Shown here: in pieces, positions 9,866 through 20,140 of the stretch | How positions within the stretch are numbered: the first letter of the stretch is position 1 | Layout: each line of letters begins with the position of its first letter | Source of the DNA: Nymphaea colorata | Taxonomy: Eukaryota; Streptophyta; Magnoliopsida; Nymphaeales; Nymphaeaceae | DNA length: 64,000 bases | Assembly (NCBI RefSeq): GCF_008831285.2 | Contig: NC_045148.1 | Coordinates: 20,949,002-21,013,001 of the forward strand | Direction of reading: 5' to 3' | Translations under genes and position numbers: made by a program | Notes under the pieces: generated by a model | What the model saw: the letters and a program-made list of their open reading frames with translations, nothing else | Database searches by the model: none | What the model was told of the DNA's origin: nothing

Positions 9866-10796
9866 AGAAAACAAGTTGTATATCAGCTCCATGATTTTAG
9901 GAGTTCAATATTGTGTTTTGTATTCTTTAAATAGTGGAACCTCTATCTCTCGTTACATGTTGAAAAGAGAGTAGAAAGACTTTGAGAACGTAGGTGATTT
10001 CAGCACCGAACGTAGGTGACAGTTTTTCATCTTGCTGTCAAAGTGGTAATTGCTTCTTCTTCTTTTTTTTTTCTCCCAACTGTTCATGCTGAACTGTGCT
10101 TACTCAACTTGAGATCAGCTTCTTTGTGCTCATAGAACCTAGCGGTCTTCACCAGAATTTATGGGGTTATGAAACGGGGATTGGAAGGAATAAGCATCCA
10201 CGAACTGTTGGGAAATTTCCAGGTTTAGACATAGAATAGAAATAAATTAGAAAAGGGAAACATGATTTCAAGTATGTACTTAATTTATTGAACAGAGCTG
10301 TTAATGTAGTGAACTGAGATTGAAGATCCTAGGTTCGATTTCATGGTGTTTGGCAGTTTAGGTTGTTGTCTTTCCTCCTGTCTATCGCTGCTAGCTTTTG
10401 TAGTCATTATAAGAATAAAAAAACAGCCTCATTTTTACTTAATGTTAGGTAAAAGAGGTACAGTGAAATTAATTGTTCAATAACTGGATCTGCGTCTCTG
10501 TTTGGATTGACATCATTATGTCTTTGCGCAAATACCTGCCATGTTCTGGCACACAAGTAGTAAATATATGCATATATTGCTGCCCTTCAAATCCTATATA
10601 CAAGACTTGATACATTACGGTTGTAATCACCCTTAATTTTTCAAAAATTTATATAGCGGTTTTGAACATTTTATGATAACTTTTTACTACAACCTTTAAA
10701 AATATTCAGCTTCAAACAATTCAATTTCTCTTAATTCTAGTCAATTTTTGCTTTTATTTAACTATCAATGAAATTTGGGATTTATTTGGATCTAAT

Positions 10797-11218
10797 TTCA
10801 GACTTTGAACATAAATCCCAATCTCAATTTAGACATATTTTATAATTCAAACGGGATCTGGATCAAAACTCATATAGAAGCCTAAAACAAATCCCTAGAT
10901 CTAAATTAGGATCCAAAACTCAACTCCATATCCAAAACAGAGCCTAGATCCAAATCCCAGGTACATGTAAGAAAAAGAGCTCTAGATCCAAATCTGGATC
11001 CAAATATGATTACTAGATCTAAAATAGATGCCTACATCCAAACCCGATCCAAGTTATAGATCTAGATCCAAAATAGTTCCATATCTAAATCCAAATGCTG
11101 GAGCCGCAACAGAACTTTAAATCTAGACCTAATCCAAACCTAAGATCCAAAATCTAGATCCATGTTCTTGATCAGTTCTAAATTCATAATTTAAATCCAA
11201 TTTAAATCCATTCCATGT
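10797..11218. repeat. degenerate ATCCAAA/AGATCTA repeat, copy 3
   Basis: Same block in the third tandem unit; its last part lies in the zone of one-base deletions. Confidence 0.6.
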
Positions 11219-11605
11219 TTTTACATTGTGGGGGACTTTGGAGAGCCAATGTAGGGCCAGTGAAGAATTGAAGCAGTAGATTGATGGTCGAGGAAATAGC
11301 CCCGACGCCAATAAAATGGTCTGACACCGCTGCCACCCAGTACGATCGACTAGAAGGCATGGAACTGAAGAGCATGTTGATAAATCATTCCCAACTTGAT
11401 CGTTGAAGAATACTTGGATTTCTAGCTTCTCTCTTCACCACTTGCTAGCAGCCCCTAGCTTTTAAAGCCATGGCATCCACAATTGTTTGCATTATATAAA
11501 ATGTGTTAGGTCCAATGGCGCAGCCAAGATCCGCAATTCGGATAGTGCCGGCACAAATCGGGACATTATCAATTTCACACAATAACTTCATGCCCTTATT
11601 TTTCA
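11217..11605 (-). pseudogene. SABATH-family methyltransferase exon fragment, copy 3
   Basis: This is the third copy of the relic, broken into short pieces by about ten one-base deletions. The segment with SIYCFNSSLALHWLSKVP is clearest here, in the 60-codon frame at 11129-11311. The extra deletions hit short homopolymers and are absent from copies 1 and 2. They lie in a tract where noncoding DNA shows the same pattern, so they probably reflect consensus quality more than biological decay. Confidence 0.75.
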
Positions 11606-12961
11606 CACTCAAATCCTGCTTTCCTACAAATTATGAGTAGGATATCGTCAGGATCAGTTTTATCATATTTTGTTAATAATATTTTTGGCGTTCATGAAGG
11701 TCGTTTGAATGCAACTTATAAATATCAAGCAGGACCAGAATTATCAGATATATATAGCAAGGCACTACGACCAACTTTATCCGCTTTTTCAAATATTCAC
11801 ATATTCAGATTCGAATACAAACAACCAAAAGTCATATATGAATCCAAAATCTGATTTCACAATTTGAATATGATCAGAATGCCATTTTTGCATTCACATC
11901 CGAATTGTGAACCAATCTGGCAAGTTTTCAAATGTAAGAGCATTATATATAGGACATTTACAATCTGATCTGAATTTGATTGGATAATTATGTAAATCTG
12001 AATCCGAATGTGACAGGATATCAGTTCTTAAATCCGAATACGATCGGATTTCTTAATCAAATATTAATATTTTTTCCCATATCTGATTTTTTGCAGAATG
12101 GTTTGGTTGGTCAGATACTTGATTCAAATCAAAAGTATTAATGTTAATCCTATTGATAAGAGAAAGTGAAGTAGCACCCGTGCTATACTAGCTAGGTGGC
12201 AATGTAGGGTCACAAACAAGTCTAGCCAGCTCGAGCTCAACTCAAGCTCATTCGTCAAAACCAGATTCAAACTCAACTCGTTTATTAATGAGTGGAGCTC
12301 GAGTCCAAATATATGCTTGAAATATTGATGTTGATTGGCTGTGATGTCGTGTGGACTTGGAGCATGTGAAATTTCTATAATTTGCTACACAAAGAGGTGT
12401 GATACCAATTGATGTTGAATTATATTGTTCCGTGAGGCAAATGTTTTTTCTAATATTAACAGATATAAACCAACACAGTAATCTCAAAGTATCAAATGTT
12501 TCTCAACATAAACAGTCTACCAAAAAAAACAGTAAGAATGAGGTCAATATTAAACAGATCTGCTACATAAACAGGTTTGAGGTCATTCGGTTATGACAAT
12601 GGGATAGAAAGTAAAATGTGGGAGGAGAACAAGTCACTTCACTCCGTTTCTGCAGTTTGCTCTCATGTCTCTTTTGCATAAAGCATAAGATAAATTAAAA
12701 CCAAGGTACACAAGAAACAAGCACAAGATTAAAAATAATAATTTAGATTGAAGGCCATTTTGGGGAACTCGAATCCGATAAAACAGATCAGACTCTGGTG
12801 GCCATACTACGTATTAACTCACTATACAGAGCGAAGACTTGGTAAGTCGTCATTGATTTCACCGAATCATTCTTGAATTCCATCTTCTCTATGTTACTGT
12901 TGAGAAGTATCTAAGTCAATAAATATCGACCCATTCCACCCACTGTCTCTCTCTCTCGCGC

Positions 12962-13216
12962 ATGGGCTATAACATGAAGAGGTTCATATTGGCAGTAGCC
13001 ATCTTCTTTGCTGTTTTGGGAGTCTTTTATGTCCAAAAGTTACTAAATCTGTGTTTTCCTTTGGCAAGAGTTGTTACGAAAGCTTCTGATGTTTCTTTCC
13101 TCTATATTGCTTGCAGTCGTCGTGAGCTTACGGCCATGCCCTGGCGTTACTGCATATCCTCTACGTTTCAACTGTATCCACAACATGGAACTGCCACAAC
13201 ACAATCTGTCCCGTGA
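12962..13216 (+). CDS. small ORF with hydrophobic N-terminus, copy 3, promoter deleted
   Basis: 84 codons, differing from copies 1 and 2 by a few substitutions (for example the Cys after SR is Arg). The 5' leader has lost about 53 bp including the TATA box, so this copy probably lacks its core promoter. It stops at QSVP* as in copy 1. Function unknown; possibly a dead copy. Confidence 0.3.
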   Translation: MGYNMKRFILAVAIFFAVLGVFYVQKLLNLCFPLARVVTKASDVSFLYIACSRRELTAMPWRYCISSTFQLYPQHGTATTQSVP

Positions 13217-13317
13217 AGGTCGCTAAGGACCAGCGGTCTGAAAGAAGTAGCCAGAAAGTTTTACTGTCCGAATATGGAAGACTGGTTGACGGTGATTGTA
13301 ATAAATAAACTTGTGAT

Positions 13318-13448
13318 ATGATTTTGAATTGGATATTCTTTTCTCTGCTGGCTGGTAAGGCCTCTGTTAAAGAATCAATTCATGTGGCTAAAGATGATCA
13401 TCCGCATAAGTTGGGGAAATCAGAAGATGATAAGGTGGCAATCAATTG
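13318..13448 (+). pseudogene. Lys/Asp/Glu-rich small frame, copy 3, cut by gap
   Basis: The frame matches copies 1 and 2 up to KSEDDKV. One extra G (AAGGTGGCAATC) then shifts it just before the run of N. Nothing can be said of its end. Confidence 0.3.
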
Positions 13449-13548
13449 NNNNNNNNNNNNNNNNNNNNNNNNNNNNNNNNNNNNNNNNNNNNNNNNNNNN
13501 NNNNNNNNNNNNNNNNNNNNNNNNNNNNNNNNNNNNNNNNNNNNNNNN
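13449..13548. other. assembly gap of 100 N
   Basis: Exactly 100 N, a conventional size for a gap of unknown length. Left of it is copy 3 of the 3.76-kb array. Right of it the sequence begins 21 bp inside the TNL intron, next to where the LRR exon should start (compare 35569). The LRR and 3' exons of the first TNL are therefore missing from the window. Confidence 0.98.
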
Positions 13549-14235
13549 AAATGAAAATGATGCAGGTCTGAATACTGCAATGTCCTAGACCTAAACTGAA
13601 CATCAAGCATGAATTCACTTGTGGCCAGCCTTAACCTCAGTACGACAGGAATGCAGGAGTACTTTTCATGTTTTGTTTGGAAATTTTCAAGAGCCCTTAA
13701 GCTCATTTGGATCAAGCTTCAAAAGAAAAAAAGCAAGTTATAGTAAGAAAACAATCTCTAGGTATGCATTGTATTGAGGAAGACGAAATTTCTCTCTACT
13801 TGGAGGTAAAATAACATTTTTGTCACCAACAAATAAGGCTCAAAATAAAAATATTTAATACCCGAAAGGGAGGTAGGTCAAAAAAAAAAATCAAAGCCTT
13901 TGTAGCCGAAAATTTTCAACTCATTTTACCCAAATAAATATTTTTAAGTGCATTTGAAAATGTTCTCTTACTTCAAAGATAAATGCACAGAGGCATTTAA
14001 TTTTGGTATACATCCAAACACGTTTTTTCAGAGAAACATCCAAACGCATCCGTAACTGCTGACAATAATAAAACATTCCCTCAAGTTTTCCATTTTATGA
14101 AGGCTGCACTCGTCCATCAGTAAAGATGGCATCAAACTTTCTGCATTATTAACTAAAAGAAAGAAAAGAAAGAACAATATGAGCTGATACTTGTTTTTCC
14201 TGTAGCACGTTTAACGTTTCCTCATTTCCCATTAC
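13549..14235 (-). other. TNL intron between NBS and LRR exons (unit A)
   Basis: It corresponds to the complete introns at 35570-36282 and 58311-59033, which run from donor CAG|GTAATG to acceptor GTTTCAG|GC on the minus strand. AT-rich with no other gene. The LRR end is lost in the gap. Confidence 0.7.
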
Positions 14236-15126
14236 CTGCTCGGCACTGAGCTTTGCTGCCGAACAATCTGTCTTCCCATGTCTCGAATTTGATCATGCAT
14301 TTCAAACTCCCCCGTCTTATCACTTATTCTGATGAGAGATTTACGCTCTAAGATTCGAATTGCAGGAATTGGAGAGTTTAGAACCTTTCCACATGGAAAC
14401 CGCATTCTTTCTGTCCTTCCCAATGAAAAAACATGCTATATCCAAGAATATGCACTTTTTTTCCTCATCAAGTCCGTCGTAGCTAATTCTCAATCTCTCA
14501 TGAACTTCTTTATCTTGGACTCTTTTCAGCTTTTCCAACATCGAGTTCCATTCGTCAAAACTTTCGATATCATAGAAGAGCGACCCAAATACTTTAAGGC
14601 ATAAAGGTAAACCACCAGCAACAGACACAACTTTCTCCGACAATTCGCCGTATTCCGGCCTTGGCTCAGGCTGCCCAAACGCATGCCAACTGAAAAGTTG
14701 AAGCGATTGGGCACAATCCAATTCTGCAAGCTTGTACATGACATGCAGCCACGAACTTAGCACCTTTTCATCTCTAGTGGTGATGATGATTCTGCTTTTA
14801 CCCCCAAACCAATCTCGACTACCAGCCAATTCGTCAAGTCGATCATTATGATCAACGTCGTCGAGAACAATGAGAACTTTCTTACCACCAATTCGCCATC
14901 TGATTTGGCTGATGCCTTCGTCCTAGTTGCTTCTACGTGTTTTATTGTCCCTGAAAATGTCAGGGAGCAGCTGTTCTTGCAAGGTGACAACGCCAATGGC
15001 ATGTGGTGATACTTCTCGGACGTTTGCAAGAAAGCTGCGGGCTTCGAAACTGGAATGTAATCTGTTATAGACTGCTTTGGCAAGGGTGGTCTTCCCGATC
15101 CCGCCCATCCCGCAGATGCCGACCAT
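14236..15126 (-). pseudogene. TNL NBS exon, unit A (nonsense and frameshift)
   Basis: Read on the minus strand, the exon starts MVGICGMGGIGKTTLAKAVY (P-loop) and reaches NKTRRSN, then a TAG at about 14923-14925 where the unit-B copy has Lys. It continues in frame with DDVD (kinase-2, the Asp typical of TIR-class NLRs), RIIITTRDEKVL (RNBS-B), VAGGLPLCLKVFG (GLPL) and FLDIACFF (RNBS-D). A frameshift near 14380 precedes EFEMHDQIRDMGRQ (MHD motif). It ends at donor CAG|GTAATG. NB-ARC domains bind ADP/ATP and switch intracellular immune receptors. No TIR exon is visible upstream, and an in-frame stop lies just before the P-loop. The matching LRR exons would lie in the gap. This is a pseudogene fragment. 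Confidence 0.85.
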
Positions 15127-16467
15127 CTACAGAGTCTCATATACTTGATTTAATAGGAATTATCTAGCAATCGATTTCAAAAAGATTCGACTTTTAAGAT
15201 TAAATTGCAAATATACAAGGCAATTGTATTTTTAAGAGTTCAAAATACTTATCCCAAACAAGAGTTTCCTTTTAAGGAATCTCATTTGTTTCCTTCTTTC
15301 TCTTTTTCTTTCCCACTCTCACCCTTTGAAGCATATTTCAAACTCTTGAAAAAACAATTTGGTTTCTACATTTACAACTTAATTTTTACCATCTGATCCT
15401 TGGTTTTGGAATTGGTAGCTCTATGATTCCCATCAAAATCTATTATACGAGTTTGACACTACTTGTTTTCATCCAAACACACACGCGACATCATAAACTT
15501 ACATTTTTTTCTTTTATATTTTAGATTTAAACAATTGGACGTCATTCTGCAATTGGATTTATAGAACGGCTTTAATATAACGAAAATGGCCTTTGAACCT
15601 ACAAACTTTTACCTACGTAGGCCTAGTAAGATTGTATCTTTGAACCCCTCACCAGCCGTCTATCAACACACTCAGCACACATAAACTTTCATTGATTTCA
15701 CGCTTGAACGACTGCTACTGAAGAGGAGAATGGGAGAGTCCCTTACTCTCTAGAGCATCTACCATGGAAAAACGTGGAAGGTTCTTGAATACCTTATACT
15801 TGTTTCTATATATGTGCTTAGCAAATATTCTTAATAATGTTTTTTATTTGGCTAATTACACGGTTTCCTGGAGGAATCTATATCAATTAGAATTTTAATG
15901 AATCATGATGATCTCAAACAGAACTGTTCTAGTACATAATATGTTTCTTTGCACGGTAAATAGCCAAAACACACGTTGAAACTAGAGAAGCATTCTTTTA
16001 AGAGTCAAAGAAAGATTGAAACTTTACTAGTGCTTGTACCATTAACTAGACCCGATTCAACATGTACCCAGTTGCCTTTCTGCATACCCCTGTACCCATG
16101 TTACTGAAGGGGCGTTTGGTAACAAGAACACTGCATTTTTTGGAACAAGTAAAATGTGAAATATCATCTTCTAAATCTCTTTCCAGATCCAATCCATTTG
16201 AGACGATACTTTAGCCTTCGACGCCAAGATTTATCACACGAGAAAAGAGATAACTGCTGATATTTCATTACTCATTGACAATGAAAGATAAATGTTTATT
16301 TCTTGTTTTCCTTTTTATATTCATAATACTGACATTCTGGGTCACTAGCCAATTACCCCAACTCGTCTCCATAGTATGGGTATTGATAAATTCATCTCTG
16401 CTTTTTAATTAAGAATTGCAATGAGTTCTTGATGATAATAGTCAGTGAATGACAATTTTGATTCTCT
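15127..16467. other. spacer between head-to-head TNL and NB-LRR, unit A
   Basis: AT-rich with no gene recognised. CTCTGTAG precedes the TNL exon on the minus strand and could be a splice acceptor for a lost upstream (TIR) exon, but no TIR-domain sequence follows. Many one-base deletions occur here relative to units B and C from about 15400 on. Confidence 0.5.
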
Positions 16468-16640
16468 AGAGTCAACCAGCCATCTAACCAAGGCCATTCA
16501 CCTGAAGTACATAGATGGTCGAGAAAAAAAAAACAAGGACAAAAAAGATATAAACTAATACTAAATGATGATAGTCATCACCTTTTTCTCCTTGTTGTTT
16601 TCTGAGATTGGATGACCATGGTTAGATGGCTCAGTGACTA
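16468..16640. mobile_element. short foldback MITE 1, unit A
   Basis: The left arm AGAGTCAACCAGCCATCTAACC pairs with the right arm, which reverse-complemented reads TAGTCACTGAGCCATCTAACC; pairing continues with mismatches inward. About 173 bp, no coding capacity. Its ends resemble those of the larger foldback element that starts 9 bp further on. Confidence 0.5.
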
Positions 16641-16649
16641 TGAAAAGTT

Positions 16650-16934
16650 AGAGTCACCCAGCCATGTAATATGCACCGTCTAATATGATGGATGGTTAAG
16701 AAAAAAGAAGAAAAAAGTGATAGGCATTTTTGTCATTTAAAATTAGTCTATATGTTATTTTCTGCTATCTAACGAAGGTCATCCATCTAAAGCAGACATA
16801 TGGTTGAGCGAAAAACAAAGAAAATAATGTGTAAACTAATATTAAATGACGAAAATGTCCATCACCTTCTTCTCTTCTTTTTTCTTAACCATTCATCATG
16901 TTAGACGGTACAAATTATGTGGCTGGGTGACTCT
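16650..16934. mobile_element. foldback MITE 2, unit A
   Basis: About 285 bp made almost entirely of two inverted arms of some 115 bp. The outer ends are AGAGTCACCCAGCCA and, reverse-complemented, AGAGTCACCCAGCCA. Inner matches include GGTTAAGAAAAAAGAAGA and the TCATTTAA/TATTAG region. No target duplication could be fixed. Such arms would give a long RNA hairpin if transcribed. Confidence 0.7.
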
Positions 16935-16948
16935 ATCTAAAAAGCTAG

Positions 16949-17060
<112 letters not shown>

Positions 17061-17798
17061 CCGATAAATAAAAATATATAAGAAAATTTAGGGACAAGAA
17101 GTCCCTAAATACAAAAACAAATCACATAAACAAAATATAAAAAGGGAATATATAAGTTAGTAGCACAATAAAACATAATAAGAGAGTGGAGAGAGAGTGG
17201 ACAGATGAAACAACAGAGTCACCCAGCAAAGATGAAGAAGGACGGTGCCGTAGCCGAATAGCAAAGTGAACACTCCCTGCACAAAGCATGCCACAGATTC
17301 CGACGATGAGAAGTGTCCCTGAAGACCCTGTTTTTTGGGTTCCTTCTAAAGAGAGAGAGAGAGAGAAACAAAGACTATGTGTCTTAAATGTGAGTCAGCT
17401 ATGACACTGCAGGGTCACCGTTTAAGTGTCTCATTCATTTTTCTTACCACGGAAGGGCCATATGAATTGGAAGTTAAGCTGCCATTGTCATGGTTCTGGT
17501 ATTATCGGTTTCGTCTTTGGGAACGCACCATGTCGCTTTCGTTAACAGGCAAAGAGCGCAACTTCTCGACCAAGAAAAAGCACAGACGACAATGCTTGTA
17601 TTCAACGTGTTAGTGCACGAAAGCCAACTGTTTACCAAACGAATCTCACAAGGATGCCTGGGTTTGGCAAATGAAACCCATTTTTTTTAGTTTACCTTCA
17701 TTTGTTTAATCTCAAAATGTCACCTCTTCCCTCTCTGCTTTGAATAAGCAAACAATAAATAATCTACATAAACGACATTCTGCATGACTACCATGTGC
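17061..17798. other. promoter-side spacer upstream of NB-LRR, unit A
   Basis: No gene recognised. It contains a short GA run (17350-17367) and an 80-codon frame with FWYYRFRLWE that has no known match and is disrupted differently in units B and C. Confidence 0.4.
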
Positions 17799-17807
17799 TA
17801 TATATAG
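17799..17807 (+). promoter_or_regulatory. TATA box of NB-LRR gene, unit A
   Basis: TATATATAG, about 93 bp upstream of a strong splice donor (AAAG|GTAAGT at 17899/17900) and conserved in all three units. It is the only good TATA near the leader exon. Confidence 0.5.
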
Positions 17808-17830
17808 TCAATCGATCAATTGTAGGATTC

Positions 17831-17899
17831 ATCTCTCTTAATTCCTCTAACTTAAATCTTGGTTCTCCTACATCGTTCTGCGTCATCTCTCTCCTAAAG
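17831..17899 (+). other. probable noncoding first exon of NB-LRR gene, unit A
   Basis: A CT-rich leader ending CTCTCCTAAAG|GTAAGT, a near-perfect plant donor. The start is placed about 30 bp after the TATA box and is approximate. It has no ATG in a useful frame. The partner acceptor is TTTGCAG at 20109. Confidence 0.45.
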
Positions 17900-20109
17900 G
17901 TAAGTAATTCAATTACCTTTTGTGATATATAATGATACTTTACATGTAATTCGTTTTATTGAGTTAAACTTAGAACACGTTGATTACTTTGGGTGGTCAA
18001 AGGAGTTTCCTTAGTTACTAATTAAACTGAACCTTAGTCTTTTGATCTTGGAGAATCCGGCAAAAGATTTGTGGTGAATTATCACGAGTCAGGACCTTAT
18101 AACAGTATCGACGTCGCCGGATTGTATACTCCGACGCTGAAATGATAGGCCGGGTAACTTGCAAAAATAGGAATAAGTTCAAGAGATTTCATGAACCTGA
18201 ATCGCATGTTCAAGGACAAGGTTTAAATCCTGTAAGGAAAACGAGATTTAATAGTTAGTTGGATTCTCCGTGGCATACGATTGGTATCTGATTCTGATGG
18301 ATATCTGAATCTAGCAACCAGTAAAGATTTGGGTCTTGTAGTTCATTTTGCTGTGAATCTGTACATCTAATAATTAATTGGATTCTATGCCCACTCGTGT
18401 CTGCTTCCGATGGATATCTGAATCCAATAATCAGTAAAGATTTGGATCTGGTATTTCACTTTGCTGTGAGTCCAAATTGAGTTTAATTACAAGTGTCTTA
18501 TCAATTTGAGTTTGATCCCTTTGGGTTTTTTGGCAATTGGAACAGTAACATACCATACTATGTATATGCTCCATAGTACACCAAACATTGACTTGGATCT
18601 CCTGGCTCCGGAACTGATTCCCATCTCCTAAACGTCTTCCCCTTGGAGAACTCTTTGTCTTAGATTATTTCATTGGATTTCGTCAGATTTATGAATTCAT
18701 ATGGCTGATTTACTACTAAATCATACTTTTGTCAAAAAAGTCCAAGATAATTTACTGCAATCCATTTTTAGGATACTTGACAGAAATCCTGTAAGCAGCT
18801 CAAAGTTTGAGTAATTTAAACGAAATTTTCCTAAATGAAACAAATCCATTCATTTGACTAATTGTGGTTGAAATTAGCTTTGGTTTTCCAAAATTAGCGA
18901 AAGATATATCAAACAAAAAAAGAAAAATAAGAGAAGTTCAAATATTTGACAACAAATTGGGGAAATGGAGTAACAATGAGGTTTCATCAGTCTTAAGAGA
19001 AAAAAAAAAACATAAGGCGTTCAGCAATAACAAAATACAAGATAATTTAAAACTCTAAAAGTATAATTAAGTAATGGCATGACACGAATCGATGCTAAAA
19101 CCATATTATTTTCCATAAATTTAATCAAATAGGTCGACTCTGGCTTGATTCCAATTGATTTAGCAACATTGGTGCGAAGCAATATAACTTGCCAAAGGGG
19201 TACCCATTTCTCACTATTATTATTACTATTGTTATTATCTTATTATTATTACCATGACCTGTTAATTTCAAATAAAATAATTTTTACTATTGTGAACAAG
19301 TCTATTTTAATCTCTTAAATTGTAACGCACGTCAGTTTGTCAATCGAATGCCTTGACCAAAAATGTAGAAACACCAAACATGCTTGCCACTCCCCATACC
19401 TTTTCTCCAACTCATTCTTAGCCATCTTAATTTACAGATTATGCAAAATTCATCGTTAACCATCTTAGTTTACAAAAAAAAAAAAATTCCTTCCTTTCTT
19501 CATGTGAGGGGAAACCTCTTGAACAAGGGTTGTAACCCTTTCCTTTCTCCTGCCCCTCATTCAAGGCTGTTTGATATACTCGTCAACTAACGTGTAGTAT
19601 TATCATTGTTGTCAAGATGTTCGATTGAGATAGAAACATAATAAGAGTGGAATAACGTGGTTCAGCTATTAGATGCCTACATCCATGAACTGAGTGATCT
19701 ATTTCACTTAATTCTCATCAGCCGAATTACAATATATTCTCTTTTATATATAGCAAAGGCTAGAACCGTTAAGCCAAATAAGAGTATAAGAGCACAGCAG
19801 CTGCCTAGAATATTAGCGGCCCATCAATCTGACCAACTACGTCAAGTTCTTCGGGCAAAAAATATCACTAGGACAAAAAAAACATCATTGCTCTCAAACC
19901 AACTATCTATCTGATGAAACGCTTAGCGAGAAAAGCAAGGACTTCCATTCCTCACCTGTACATCGTTTTTTCTCTGCCAATGTGCACGTCTTTTTACTTG
20001 AAATCGGGTGAAGAATGTGGATGGAGGAAAGACCTGACTTTCTTCATTGATGGTGTTTTTTCAAGGTTGAGATAAGTTATTAACTCATGCACATATCTCT
20101 CCTTTGCAG
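17900..20109 (+). other. leader intron of NB-LRR gene, unit A (with LTR-like scrap at 19607-19915)
   Basis: It begins GTAAGT and ends CTCCTTTGCAG, 31 bp before the ATG at 20141. At 2.2 kb it is long but plausible for a 5' UTR intron. At about 19607-19915 it holds sequence starting TGTTGTCAAGATG, with AACGTGGTTCAG and CCTACATCCATGA resembling the Copia-1 LTR phrases ACGTGGTTCGGTG and CCTACGTCCATGA. This is probably an old LTR remnant. No ORF in it looks real. Confidence 0.4.
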
Positions 20110-20140
20110 ATCTATTGACACATCCCATTCTGTCTCAGAC

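Larger units (their letters stand above)
6251..10005. repeat. 3.76-kb tandem unit, copy 2
   Basis: This copy is nearly identical to copy 1 by eye, with scattered substitutions and very few indels. Its right border carries GAACGTAGGTGA twice within about 35 bp (about 9986 and 10008), a short direct repeat that could mark the recombination junction between units. Confidence 0.9.
10006..13448. repeat. 3.76-kb tandem unit, copy 3, truncated by the assembly gap
   Basis: It has the same order as copies 1 and 2 but stops at the N run after about 3.44 kb, inside the Lys/Asp-rich ORF. From about 10860 to 12620 it carries more than 20 one-base deletions relative to copies 1 and 2, mostly in short homopolymers. 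It also lacks about 53 bp containing the TATA box of the small ORF. Confidence 0.9.

Noticed and set aside
2495-13448. CRISPR-like or satellite DNA reading of the tandem repeats
   Set aside because: The unit is 3.76 kb and contains gene relics in a eukaryotic genome; it is a segmental tandem duplication.
16109-16121. GGGGCGTTTGGTA as the end of another TIR transposon, pairing with TTTACCAAACG near 17637
   Set aside because: Only about 10 bp match and no target duplication was found, so the pairing is probably chance.
17377-17690. Frames with FWYYRFRLWERTMS (also 40178-40429 and 62264-62515)
   Set aside because: Frame and length change between units by small indels, with no known domain and no promoter of its own.
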